DNA from: Sphingomonas caseinilytica
Lineage (GTDB): Bacteria; Pseudomonadota; Alphaproteobacteria; Sphingomonadales; Sphingomonadaceae
Direction: 5' to 3'
Length of the DNA: 64,000 nucleotides
Assembly (NCBI RefSeq): GCF_023516455.1
Contig: NZ_JAMGBA010000002.1
Span: 124,001 to 188,000 of the forward strand
Each line of letters opens with the position of its first letter. Position 1 is the first letter of the stretch. The notes under the pieces are model-generated. The model searched no databases. It was given only the letters and a program-made list of their open reading frames with translations, and was not told the DNA's origin. The translations under genes were made by a program, and so were the position numbers. Of the stretch, positions 9,257-17,557 are shown in pieces.

Positions 9257-10812
9257 GCGAACAGGCCGTGGAGGTACCATTGCGGCTTCGGTTTTTCCCC
9301 GAACAGCCCGTGCCGGAAGACCCAGAACCGCCGTCCCCGCACATCCTCGACCCGATAATAGTCGCGGGTGAGGCCGGGCTTGTCGATCGCCCCGTCGCGC
9401 CGCTTCCACCATTCGGAAGCGATCCGCTCCGGTCCTTCGAACCGCTTGATGTCGTGAAGCTTGCGGCGCCAGCGGAAACGGTGGGGCGGTCCGTCGGGAA
9501 CTCCGGCCATGACCTCGATCGGCTGTGGCGGATCGAACAGGTGCAGCGGGCGGAGCGGCGGCTCCCCGGGAACCGCTTCCGGCCAATCGGCGACGGGGCG
9601 GCTGGTTTCGACGGCCGGCAGCTCGAGCTGCATCTGCTCCGGAATATGGGTGTCCTGCGCGGCGAGGCGCCGGATCCTGTTCCGTCCCAGCCTTGTGCTC
9701 AGCCGGTCGATCAGCGCCGCGACCTCGGCCTCCTTGACCGCACCCCCTTCCAGTCTGAGCTGAGTTACCGCCAGTGTCTCGACCACGGGCACGGAAAGAC
9801 GGATGAGGTCGAAACCGAAGCCGGGATCGATCGGGTCGCTCAATCCCTCGATCCGCTCGTTCATCAGGCGGATGACCATGGCGCAATCTCGGGTCGGCTG
9901 GCCGGTCTCGACGGCGAGCGGGCGGATGAGGCCGTCACTTCGGAAAAAACTGGCCTCGAAGCGCCGGCCGCCTTCGCCCCTTTCTTCCATCTGGCGCGCT
10001 ACCTCCGCCGTCAGCTCGCCCAGCACTTCCAGCGCATATTCGGTTCGCGCGACGGGTTCGGCAAAGCGCCGCTCGGCGACTACCGGCGCAATGGGGATTA
10101 GTGGCCTTATCGGTCTTTGGGCCTCGCCCAGCAGGTGGCGAAGCGCGGTCGCCGCTTCGCCGCCGAAGCGGGCGGCGATGGTCGACATCGGCAGCTTGGC
10201 CAGGTCGCCAACCGTCTTGAGCCCGGCGCGGATCAGGCCCTGGGTCGCCTCCGGGTCCAGTTCCAGCGCCACCACTGGAAGTCGCCGAATGGCCGAAGCT
10301 TCATCCTTGGCGGGCAGCGCCTGGTAGCGGGCGAGGGCGCGTGCCGCACCCGCCGTGCTCGCGAAAGCCGTCCGCACGGTCATCCGAAGCCTGGCCATCC
10401 GCGCCTCGATATCGGCGGCAAGGCCCTGCTCGCCGCCGAACAAATGCGTGCAGCCGGTGATGTCGAGGATCAGCCCATCGGCCGCATCCAGCGCCACCAG
10501 TGGGGTATAGCGGATGGATCCCTTGGCGAGCTGTTCGAGCCAATGGCGATCGGCTGCTTCGTCGAGATCCTCGGCGATCAGCTGCGGCAGGCGTGCCCGG
10601 GCATCGGCAAGGGCCATGCCCGGCTCCAGGCCCTGACTACGCGCCGCCTGGTCGACCGCGGCAAGCCTCAATGCGCTCTTCGCCTTGACGACGAAGGCGA
10701 GCGGCGTCTCAGGCGCTAAGTCGAAGCCCGGCTGGCGACGGAGCCGATCGGCTGGGAGATAGGGGAACCACAGCGCCAGATAGCGCCGGGTCGCAGAATA
10801 TAAGTCGGTCAC
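9253..10812 (-). CDS. imuB: ImuB, Y-family polymerase-like mutasome hub protein
   Basis: A 519-residue Y-family-like protein, known in other bacteria as the non-catalytic hub that links DnaE2 to the sliding clamp. The N-terminus reads RRYLALWFPYLPADRL where active DinB-type enzymes have a metal-binding Asp, in line with loss of polymerase activity. Other Y-family parts remain: LDITGCTHLFGGEQGL in the palm, helix-hairpin-helix-like GLIRAGLKTVGDLAKLP, and a little-finger region. The last 100 residues (FDPPQPIEVMAG, VEDVRGRRFWVFRHG) are the ImuB-specific C-terminus. The start is GTG 10812 after GGAG. This puts the first 104 bases inside the end of imuA, so translation is probably coupled. Confidence 0.92.
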   Translation of the reverse strand: MTDLYSATRRYLALWFPYLPADRLRRQPGFDLAPETPLAFVVKAKSALRLAAVDQAARSQGLEPGMALADARARLPQLIAEDLDEAADRHWLEQLAKGSIRYTPLVALDAADGLILDITGCTHLFGGEQGLAADIEARMARLRMTVRTAFASTAGAARALARYQALPAKDEASAIRRLPVVALELDPEATQGLIRAGLKTVGDLAKLPMSTIAARFGGEAATALRHLLGEAQRPIRPLIPIAPVVAERRFAEPVARTEYALEVLGELTAEVARQMEERGEGGRRFEASFFRSDGLIRPLAVETGQPTRDCAMVIRLMNERIEGLSDPIDPGFGFDLIRLSVPVVETLAVTQLRLEGGAVKEAEVAALIDRLSTRLGRNRIRRLAAQDTHIPEQMQLELPAVETSRPVADWPEAVPGEPPLRPLHLFDPPQPIEVMAGVPDGPPHRFRWRRKLHDIKRFEGPERIASEWWKRRDGAIDKPGLTRDYYRVEDVRGRRFWVFRHGLFGEKPKPQWYLHGLFA

Positions 10813-11497
10813 GGTTCCACTCCAGGCGCCAGCGCATCCCGGCCGGGCCGGCCCGCCGGCGCAACAGTTCGATTTCAAACATGGGTCGACCGGGTGCACC
10901 GGCCTCCAGCGGCTGGCTCGGCGCGGCAGCAACCATCCAGCGCGTGTCCGCGGCACTGGGAACCGGCTGCGCCTCCAGCCGGAGCAGGAACAAGGTCACG
11001 CCCGACTGTTCGGCGGCAAGGGCCAGCCGCCTGCTGGCGGTGAGGTCCAGTGCGGGACACTGCCCATGGCATTCGACGATCAGCGCCGAAAGACCGGGGC
11101 AGCGCGCCGCATCGGCCGCGGCCTTGAGCAGCGCCTTGGTATCGGGAGCAACGCCCACCACCAGCGAGTCCGGATCGCCGCCCAGCTCGATAAGGCCCGG
11201 CCCATGGAGCCGCCCGCCAAGCCGTTCGGATTCATCGGTCCGAAGCCAGAAGATCGGCGAACGACGGCCGACCGCACGCAACGCCAGCATGGTTGCGAAA
11301 CCCGTGACGCTTCCCGCATCGTCGCCAGTTTCGGCGAACAACTCATGCAGTCGCCCGCGTCCGAACCCGCCGCCCAGCACCTCATCCAGCGCGGCATGGC
11401 CGGTTGCGATCCGATGATCGCCGGACAGCAGCTTCCCCCCGGCAATCGAGGCCAGGTTCCGTTTGAGCATGACAAGATGATCAATCGACTCGCGCAT
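10709..11497 (-). CDS. imuA: ImuA, RecA-like mutasome accessory protein
   Basis: A 262-residue RecA/SulA-like ATPase-fold protein needed with ImuB and DnaE2 for damage-induced mutagenesis in relatives such as Caulobacter. It has the ATGHAALDEVLGGGFGRGRLHELFAETGDDAGSVTGFA opening seen in ImuA/RecA-like proteins, with a degenerate P-loop (no GKT), so ATP binding may be weak or lost. Later IFWLRTDESERLGG and LFLLRLEAQP fit the family. The start is ATG 11497 preceded by AGGA seven bases upstream. The longer frame to 11551 would put the LexA box inside the gene. First gene of the SOS operon. Its 3' end overlaps imuB by 104 bases. Confidence 0.88.
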   Translation of the reverse strand: MRESIDHLVMLKRNLASIAGGKLLSGDHRIATGHAALDEVLGGGFGRGRLHELFAETGDDAGSVTGFATMLALRAVGRRSPIFWLRTDESERLGGRLHGPGLIELGGDPDSLVVGVAPDTKALLKAAADAARCPGLSALIVECHGQCPALDLTASRRLALAAEQSGVTLFLLRLEAQPVPSAADTRWMVAAAPSQPLEAGAPGRPMFEIELLRRRAGPAGMRWRLEWNRDRLIFCDPALSGAVVPLSPSRSAPSPAGLRLSA

Positions 11498-11502
11498 TAT
11501 TT

Positions 11503-11517
11503 GTTCCTGATTTGTTC
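11503..11517 (-). promoter_or_regulatory. LexA (SOS) box, GAAC-N7-GAAC
   Basis: On the minus strand the sequence is GAACAAATCAGGAAC, an exact match to the direct-repeat SOS box of alphaproteobacteria. It ends only five bases before the imuA ATG and its second half contains the AGGA that serves as the ribosome site. LexA bound here would block transcription just before the gene. Confidence 0.85.
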
Positions 11518-11603
11518 TCAGGTGCGCTTCGAGCTTGCGAGAGTCAAGCAACGCTGTTTGCTAAACCTGCCGCTATCTCTGGACCACTTTCCCCCGGCAG
11601 CAA

Positions 11604-11630
11604 AACGGCGCCCCGCACAGGGACGCCGTT
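11604..11630 (-). terminator. Intrinsic-terminator-like hairpin after the TonB receptor gene
   Basis: An 11-bp stem (AACGGCGTCCC / GGGGCGCCGTT, one G-T pair) with a 5-base loop lies 25 bases after the receptor stop. On the minus strand it runs into a short TTTT. It separates the receptor from the imuA promoter region. Confidence 0.65.
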
Positions 11631-11655
11631 CGCATACAAATGTCGATTGCCCGTC

Positions 11656-14526
11656 TTAGAATTTGAACCTGAAGCCACCGTAGAACTGGCGGCCCGTGTG
11701 GTGATAGACGCTCAACCGATTAGCTTCGCTGTCGATGAACTGATCGACATATTCGTCGGTCAGGTTCACGCCTTCGAACGTCAGCTGGAAATTATCGGTG
11801 AACCAGTAGGACGCCGACATGTCGACGTTGAGCGTCGAATTGGTGCCTTCAACATCATTGAACAGCGGAAGGTTGGCGTTCGAATTGGTCAAAGGCAGGC
11901 TGTTGCGACCCGGCACTTGGGTCAGGAAATCGCTGCGATATGACAGCGACGCACGAACGCTGAACTTCTTGTCCTCATAGTACAGCGTACCGTTGGCGGT
12001 ATGACGAGACAGTCCGACCAAATCCTCGCGGATCACGGCGGCGCCAGCCGCTGCGGAGAGGGGATAATCCACCTTCGAATCGACGAAGGTATAGTTGGCC
12101 TGGATACCGAAATTGTCGAACGGCGCCGGAAGGAAGCGGAACGGTGCCTGAAGCCCGATTTCGGCACCCTTTAGCTTGCCGCCGTCGCTATTGATTGGCT
12201 GCGTCACCGTGAACAGGTCGGACGGAAGCGTGCCCGGCGGCAGGATTGAATCCGGCAACCCAAGATCGCTGAACGGGATCTGCTGCGCCGTCGTCGCGAT
12301 GAAGCTCTTGATGTCCTTGTAGAACAGCCCGACGATCAGCGCGGATTCAGGCGCGAAATACCATTCGGCCGACAGATCGTAGGTAATCGCCTCGATCGGT
12401 TTGATGTCCGGATTACCGCGCGCGAAGGTGCGGTTGCCGCCGGATACGCTGAACGCGCCGCCCGGATTCAGCGTGCCGATGTCTGGCCTTGAGATCACTT
12501 TGGCGATGGCGCCGCGAAGCACGAAGTCCTGAGTTATGTCCGCCGCAACGTTCAGCGACGGCAGGAAATAGTCGTACTTGCGATCCGCCTCGGTGAGGAC
12601 GAAGCCGGAAGCCGTGTTGGTGTAGCCGGTCGAATTCTGCTTGGTCTGGACCCAGCGGGCGCCGACATTGCCGCGCAGCCGGACGTCGCCCAGATAGAGA
12701 TTGAAATCGGCTTGGCCGTATATGCCGAAGTCCTTTTCATCGACCGTCCGCCAATTGGACCGCGCCGTGGCATTTTCCAGCCCCTGGAGCGTGAACATCC
12801 CGCAGTTGCAGTAGATGTCCAGGTCGCTGGCGAAGGCATCGATGATTGGGACCAGGAACCGTTCCGGGGTGGCGCCCGGCAGTCCGGTTTCCATGCCATA
12901 AAGCTCGGTCAGCGTCGCAAGCTGGCCCGGTGCGAGGACCGGAACCGTGGTTTCGCTGGCGCGGCGATATTCCTTTGAATCGAACTTGTACTTCTTCCAG
13001 TCGAGCCCACCCTTCAGCGTGAACTCAGGCGAGATTTCATACTTGGCTTCGCCGCGAAGTACGGAGAAGTCGTTATCGACATATTGGGGACGCAAGCGGA
13101 TCTCGCCGAGCGTAAATCGCGCCGGATCCGTGACATCGAGATTGCCATAGTCGAACGTCGGGAAGCGTCCGTCACGGAAGTCGAAGCTGTAGCCCTGGAC
13201 GTTGAGCGCATCGAGCGCGATCGTCGTCTGGATCGGGTTTTCGAATTTCGACTTCGACTTGCCGCCCAAAAGATCGATGCTGAACTGGTCGCTGAATTCG
13301 TGTGAAATCGACGCGGTGTACTGCGTGAACTTGGTTTCAAGCTCGTCGTAGCGGCTTTCCACGCGGACATCGACGTTGTTGAAAACGCCATAGACCAAGC
13401 TGTTGTCTTCGACGACCGCGCCCGGAAGGATGACTGTCTGCGGCTTGCCGGTGCCAGACCGGCTGAACGAGAGCGCTTCCAGATATTGTTCGGCGCGCTT
13501 GGAATCGAACTTCGAATAAAGCGCGTCGATCGTGATCATCGTGCGATCGGTCGGTTCGAACTGCAAGGTACCGGTTAGGCCCAGCCGCTCGGTGTCATAC
13601 TTATAGCTGTCGTAGCGCGGAATGCGCGGATGGAAGTAATTGTTGTCAGTGGCTCCGGTCGGGCGGGTCGATGTGGCGTGGAAGCCGCCGTTCGATGAAG
13701 CAGGCTCCCAGCGAACGGTGCTGGGCCCTTCTTCCATGATCTCACGAGTGCTGTACGCCGCAGACAACAGGATGCCTATGCGATCGTCGGCGAAGCGTTT
13801 TGAAACCAGCGCGGAAAGGCGCGGGTCCACGCTTTCCGAGAAATCATTGTAACCGGCCTGCGCGGATCCCGCGAAAACGAAGTCGTCGGCATAATCGAAC
13901 GGCCGCGCGGTCACGAGATCGACGGTGGCGCCCAGCGAACCTTCCTCAATATCCGCCGAAGGCGTCTTGCGGACCGTGATGCTGTTGAACAGGTCCGATG
14001 CGAAGACGTTGAAGTCAAACTGGCGACTGCGGTTGGCGCCGCCGCTGGCGTCCGCACCGCCGGTGGTGCTCATGCCTTCGATGCCGTTGATCCGGACACG
14101 CGTGAACTGCGGGGAGAGGCCGCGCACGGAGATGTTACGGCCTTCACCCTGGTCGCGCATGATCGCGACGCCGGGGATGCGCTGGATGGATTCGGCCAGG
14201 TTGTTGTCGGGGAAGTCCGCAATGTCTTCGGCTTTGATGACGTCGATGACGCCGGCCGCCCTGCGCTTGTCCTCAAGCGATGCCTTCAGCGACTGGCGAT
14301 AGCCGGTGACGACGATTTCGTCGCCGGACTCTTGTGCAGCCTGGGGCTGGGCCTCTGCATTCGAATCCGCGGGCTGATCCGCCTCGACAGGAGCTGCTGG
14401 GGCTGCTGCATCCTGCGCAGCCGCCGGCTCAGCGGCGAGCGCCGCCGCTAACATGCACCACAACGCCGTCGCGCCTTTCAGCCGACCGCGCGAATCAGTG
14501 CTGGAATTCCCCCTGTTGCTGTTCAT
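11656..14526 (-). CDS. TonB-dependent receptor of the pectin/oligogalacturonate locus
   Basis: A 956-residue outer-membrane receptor of the Caulobacter type. Residues 1-37 are a Sec signal (LWCMLAAALAAEPAAA, cut near AQDAA), followed by an Ala/Pro/Gln-rich linker and a TonB box region DEIVVTGYRQSL. The plug has IQRIPGVAIMRDQGEGRNISVRG and ITVRKTPSADIEEGSLGATVDL. The barrel runs to the end and closes with FYGGFRFKF, an aromatic C-terminal residue needed for barrel assembly. The start ATG 14526 has GGAGAGG in front. It is divergent from the PL1 lyase gene and has an operator 45 bases upstream of its start. By context it should import uronide oligomers released by the lyase; substrate is inferred from neighbours only. 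Confidence 0.88.
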   Translation of the reverse strand: MNSNRGNSSTDSRGRLKGATALWCMLAAALAAEPAAAQDAAAPAAPVEADQPADSNAEAQPQAAQESGDEIVVTGYRQSLKASLEDKRRAAGVIDVIKAEDIADFPDNNLAESIQRIPGVAIMRDQGEGRNISVRGLSPQFTRVRINGIEGMSTTGGADASGGANRSRQFDFNVFASDLFNSITVRKTPSADIEEGSLGATVDLVTARPFDYADDFVFAGSAQAGYNDFSESVDPRLSALVSKRFADDRIGILLSAAYSTREIMEEGPSTVRWEPASSNGGFHATSTRPTGATDNNYFHPRIPRYDSYKYDTERLGLTGTLQFEPTDRTMITIDALYSKFDSKRAEQYLEALSFSRSGTGKPQTVILPGAVVEDNSLVYGVFNNVDVRVESRYDELETKFTQYTASISHEFSDQFSIDLLGGKSKSKFENPIQTTIALDALNVQGYSFDFRDGRFPTFDYGNLDVTDPARFTLGEIRLRPQYVDNDFSVLRGEAKYEISPEFTLKGGLDWKKYKFDSKEYRRASETTVPVLAPGQLATLTELYGMETGLPGATPERFLVPIIDAFASDLDIYCNCGMFTLQGLENATARSNWRTVDEKDFGIYGQADFNLYLGDVRLRGNVGARWVQTKQNSTGYTNTASGFVLTEADRKYDYFLPSLNVAADITQDFVLRGAIAKVISRPDIGTLNPGGAFSVSGGNRTFARGNPDIKPIEAITYDLSAEWYFAPESALIVGLFYKDIKSFIATTAQQIPFSDLGLPDSILPPGTLPSDLFTVTQPINSDGGKLKGAEIGLQAPFRFLPAPFDNFGIQANYTFVDSKVDYPLSAAAGAAVIREDLVGLSRHTANGTLYYEDKKFSVRASLSYRSDFLTQVPGRNSLPLTNSNANLPLFNDVEGTNSTLNVDMSASYWFTDNFQLTFEGVNLTDEYVDQFIDSEANRLSVYHHTGRQFYGGFRFKF

Positions 14527-14570
14527 CTACCTCTCCTTGACCCTGCCCCGCCGAACACACCCTGTCGAGA

Positions 14571-14585
14571 TGACACCGGTGTCTA
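14571..14585. promoter_or_regulatory. LacI-family operator 1 (in front of TonB receptor)
   Basis: TGACACCGGTGTCTA, containing a perfect 12-bp palindrome GACACCGGTGTC centred on CG as usual for LacI-family sites. The TGACACCGGT half recurs at 14711, 19173 and 20371, always upstream of a pectin-locus transcription unit. Confidence 0.75.
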
Positions 14586-14710
14586 CAGCAGACAAAACAA
14601 AGGAAAGGATTGCACAGCGTGGCCTGCGTTTGCCTGGTCTCGCGCAATGTGCTGCTCCTCTCCCCAGTTGCAGCCTATTCTTTTTTTACTGCCCGGCCCC
14701 CTTGACAGAG

Positions 14711-14722
14711 TAACCGGTGTCA
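14711..14722. promoter_or_regulatory. LacI-family operator 2 (in front of PL1 lyase)
   Basis: TAACCGGTGTCA, the reverse complement of TGACACCGGTTA, 57 bases before the lyase start. A TTGACA hexamer lies just before it at 14702-14707 and might be a -35 element; I see no convincing -10. With operator 1 it brackets the 253-base divergent receptor/lyase control region. Confidence 0.72.
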
Positions 14723-14779
14723 TTGGCAGAGTGACTTGCGTCGCGGTAGCTGTCAAGACGCGTCAAACGGAGGGGTCTG

Positions 14780-16138
14780 GTGAAGAGAAATCGTCTTGTT
14801 GCGCTATTGCTGATCGTCGCCAGCATTACCTTGAATCCAGAGACAGCCGCGGCCGAACCGTTGGTGAAAGGCTGGGCCACGACACAGGGCGGACGCGGCG
14901 GCGCGATAGTCCGAGTGACCAACCTCAACCCCGGTGGGCCAGGATCGTTCAAGGCGGCGGTCGAACAGAAGGGTCCCCGGATCGTCGTCTTCGAAGTCGG
15001 CGGCGTCATCGACCTTGGTCTTACAACGCTGACGATCAGTGAGCCTGACCTCACCATCGCAGGCCAAACCGCTCCGTCGCCCGGCATCACACTGATCCGC
15101 GGCGGGATCGACATCAGGACCCATGACGTGATCGTCCAGCACATCAGGGTGCGGACCGGCGCATCGGGGCAGGCCAAGCGCAGCGGGTGGGAGGCAGATG
15201 CGATGTCGACCGTCGGCGCCCGCAACGTCATTGTCGATCATTGCACCATGACCTGGGGCCTCGACGAGAACCTGTCCGCGTCGGGGCCTCGCTTTACGGG
15301 AAAGACGGTTGAGGATTGGCGCAATGGCACGTCACGCAACATCACCTTCGCCTATAATTTGCTGGCCGAAGGAATTGCCGATTCCAGTCACCCGAAAGGC
15401 GAGCATTCCAAGGGCTCACTGATCCACGACAATGCCACCGGCATTCTCATCTACCGAAACGTCTATGCGCATAATTATGAGCGCAATCCGCTGCTGAAGG
15501 GCGGGGTGCAGGCGGCGGTCGTCAACAATCTAATCTTCGATCCGGGCGCACAGGCCATCCACTACAATCTGATGGATCTCGAGTGGACGGGGCAGAGGCC
15601 GATTGCCGGCGAATTGTCCGCAGTCGGCAACATCCTTCGTGCCGGCTTTTCAACGCGACCGGACATTGCCTTCGTGTCGATCGGCGGAGTCGGCGACCTC
15701 AACTATTACGGCCGCGACAATGTCGCGGTCAGCCGGCTCGGAGAGGCCCTGCCGATGTTCGGCCGATACACGACTAGTCCGGCAAAAATCGTCCAGAGGG
15801 ACAAGCCGGCGCTGTGGCCCCAAGGCCTCGACGTTTTGCCAACGAACCAGGTCGAAACGCACTTGCTCCGCTTTGCGGGCGCCAGGCCTTGGGATCGGGA
15901 TGCCCATGACCTTCGGGTCCTGTTCGATGTCGCCGAGGGTCGCGGCAAGATTATCGACGATGAGGCCGAAGTGGGCGGCTATCCGGTCCAGCAGATGACC
16001 CGTGCGGCCTTCGTGCCTGGCGATTGGAACCTCGACACGCTGGAGCCGAAATCTGGGCGCTATCCGGGTCAGCGTGACGATTATGTGGCGCAGCCGACCA
16101 CCAGCCGTGACTTGCAGATGCGGGAACAGCAGCGATGA
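14780..16138 (+). CDS. Secreted polysaccharide lyase family 1 pectate lyase
   Basis: A 452-residue exported right-handed beta-helix lyase. Residues 1-25 are a Sec signal (LVALLLIVASITLNPETAAA). The mature part starts GWATTQGGRGGAIVRVTNLNPGGPGSFKAAV, then VFEVGGVIDL, LTIAGQTAPSPGITL, VIVQHIRVRTG and NVIVDHCTMTWGLDENL, the coil pattern and Asp-rich calcium site of pectate-lyase-like PL1 proteins. It should cleave polygalacturonate by beta-elimination to unsaturated oligouronides in the periplasm or outside. The start is GTG 14780 behind GGAGGGG. Its stop overlaps the cupin gene (ATGA). The kdu/kdg genes next to it process exactly such products, and an operator lies upstream. Exact pectin type (methylated or not) is unknown. 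Confidence 0.85.
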   Translation: MKRNRLVALLLIVASITLNPETAAAEPLVKGWATTQGGRGGAIVRVTNLNPGGPGSFKAAVEQKGPRIVVFEVGGVIDLGLTTLTISEPDLTIAGQTAPSPGITLIRGGIDIRTHDVIVQHIRVRTGASGQAKRSGWEADAMSTVGARNVIVDHCTMTWGLDENLSASGPRFTGKTVEDWRNGTSRNITFAYNLLAEGIADSSHPKGEHSKGSLIHDNATGILIYRNVYAHNYERNPLLKGGVQAAVVNNLIFDPGAQAIHYNLMDLEWTGQRPIAGELSAVGNILRAGFSTRPDIAFVSIGGVGDLNYYGRDNVAVSRLGEALPMFGRYTTSPAKIVQRDKPALWPQGLDVLPTNQVETHLLRFAGARPWDRDAHDLRVLFDVAEGRGKIIDDEAEVGGYPVQQMTRAAFVPGDWNLDTLEPKSGRYPGQRDDYVAQPTTSRDLQMREQQR

Positions 16139-16539
16139 GCATTTTGCTTCTTCTGGCCTTGGCCGGCGCGGCGCCGCCGATGGTCGTGGTCGACGAACGA
16201 ACCGTGGTGAAACAGGAAGCTCCGCCGCATGGCGCGATCGGGATGAGCACTGCCTATCGGATCAGCGACGTCGTGCCGGATCGGACGATGGAATTCCGCA
16301 AACGCGTGCTTCACGTCGGGGCGGCAATCGGCATCCATCCGATCGAGCATGACGAAGTCTATTATGTCCTGTCCGGCTCAGGCGAAGTGGAGTCAGACGG
16401 GCAAAAGGCCCAGCTTGGGCCAGGCATGGCCGCCTACCTCTATACCGGAGCCCAGGTGGGCATCAGGCAGATGGGCGCAGAACCGCTTGAGCTGATCATT
16501 TCCTATCCGCTTGCGAAGGCGCCGGCAGGCAAGCCCTAG
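16135..16539 (+). CDS. Secreted single-domain cupin protein, possible KdgF-like uronate-processing factor
   Basis: A 134-residue protein with a short Sec signal (LLLLALAGAA) and one cupin barrel: GIHPIEHDEVYYVLSGSGEVESDGQ supplies the His/Glu metal ligands of motif 1, and GPGMAAYLYTGAQVGIRQMG resembles motif 2. It is translationally coupled to the PL1 lyase (ATGA overlap). KdgF, a cupin of pectin pathways, speeds ring opening of unsaturated uronates; by position this protein could do the same outside the cytoplasm, but residue-level similarity to KdgF was not shown. It converges on kdgK with ten bases between. Confidence 0.7.
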   Translation: MSILLLLALAGAAPPMVVVDERTVVKQEAPPHGAIGMSTAYRISDVVPDRTMEFRKRVLHVGAAIGIHPIEHDEVYYVLSGSGEVESDGQKAQLGPGMAAYLYTGAQVGIRQMGAEPLELIISYPLAKAPAGKP

Positions 16540-16549
16540 AAAAATCGGA

Positions 16550-17557
16550 TCACCGCCTTACGTCGAGCTCTCCGGCAAGAAATGCGTCGATGTCGCCCTG
16601 CCCGAACAAGCTGGCGTCACCCGGCAGGCTATGTTTGAGGCAGGCGAGTGCCAGCCCGTAGCGCACGGTCGTTTCCATCTCGCGGCCAGTGATCAGCCCG
16701 TGCAGCACGCCTGCCGCAAAGGCGTCGCCGGATCCAATCCGATCGACAATTCCCGAAACGACGACCTCATCGGTCGCGAACGCCGCATCCCGAGTGTCGA
16801 TCCGCGCCGCAATGCGATGGCGGTCGGCGTCGTCCAGATGGCGCGCGGTCGATGCAATCGCCTGCAGCTTTGGGAAGGCTTCGAAAGCCGCAACAGCGGC
16901 CTCATGCCGCCGTTCCTCGCCGTCTCCGGCAAACTCCCGGCCCAGCAGCAGCGAGATGTCGCGGTGATTGCCGAACAAAATGTCGGACCTTGCGACCAGT
17001 TCGGTGAGAATTGTGCGCGGCTCGCTTGGCCATCGGCTCCAAAGCTGGGCACGATAATTGCCGTCGAAAGAGACTTTGGCACCCTTGTCCTGAGCCGCTT
17101 CGACCGCTGTCAGCGCTGCAGCGGCGGACCTTATTCCAAGCGCCGGCGTGATGCCTGACAGATGCAGGAACGACGCGCCGTCCAGCATCCGGGTCCAGTC
17201 GAAATCGCCAGCCTCCGCCAATGCGAAGCTGCTACCCTCGCGGTCGTAGACAATGGATGACGGGCGAAGCCCGGCGCCCGGCGACAGGAAATATAGCCCC
17301 ATCCGGCCGGGGCCGGTGCCGACGCCAACGGTGCCGACGCCATATCGCCGAAGATGGCCGGCCGCCGCGTCGCCCAATGCGTTGTCGGGAACACGGCTGA
17401 CCATCTCGCAATGATGGCCCAGGCGTGCGAGCCCCACCGCCACATTGGCTTCCGCGCCGCCAACATGAACATCCAGCCGAGGCGACTGCATGAGCAACTC
17501 GCGGCGCGGCGAGGTCAGGCGCAGCAGCAGCTCACCGAAGCAGACTACCTTGGACAT
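16550..17557 (-). CDS. kdgK: 2-keto-3-deoxygluconate kinase (PfkB/ribokinase family)
   Basis: A 335-residue PfkB-family sugar kinase. It has the N-terminal VVCFGELLLRL, the substrate loop VGGAEANVAVGLARLG, GYISFSPG-like YFLSPGAGLRPSSIVYDR typical of KdgK, and the catalytic DRIGSGDAFAAGVLHGL near the C-terminus with the anion-hole GSGD and catalytic Asp. It phosphorylates 2-keto-3-deoxygluconate to KDPG in the cytoplasm, the step after KduD. The start ATG 17557 overlaps the kduD stop (ATGA). It is the third gene of the operon kduI-kduD-kdgK under the operator at 19173. No KDPG aldolase gene is in the window, so the last step must be encoded elsewhere. Confidence 0.9.
   Translation of the reverse strand: MSKVVCFGELLLRLTSPRRELLMQSPRLDVHVGGAEANVAVGLARLGHHCEMVSRVPDNALGDAAAGHLRRYGVGTVGVGTGPGRMGLYFLSPGAGLRPSSIVYDREGSSFALAEAGDFDWTRMLDGASFLHLSGITPALGIRSAAAALTAVEAAQDKGAKVSFDGNYRAQLWSRWPSEPRTILTELVARSDILFGNHRDISLLLGREFAGDGEERRHEAAVAAFEAFPKLQAIASTARHLDDADRHRIAARIDTRDAAFATDEVVVSGIVDRIGSGDAFAAGVLHGLITGREMETTVRYGLALACLKHSLPGDASLFGQGDIDAFLAGELDVRR

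Noticed and set aside
9257-9886. N-terminal extension of dnaE2 up to 9886
   Set aside because: It lies inside imuB in another frame, is Arg/Gly/Ala rich without domain content, and family members start at MSFAEL with the ATGA overlap at 9253-9256.
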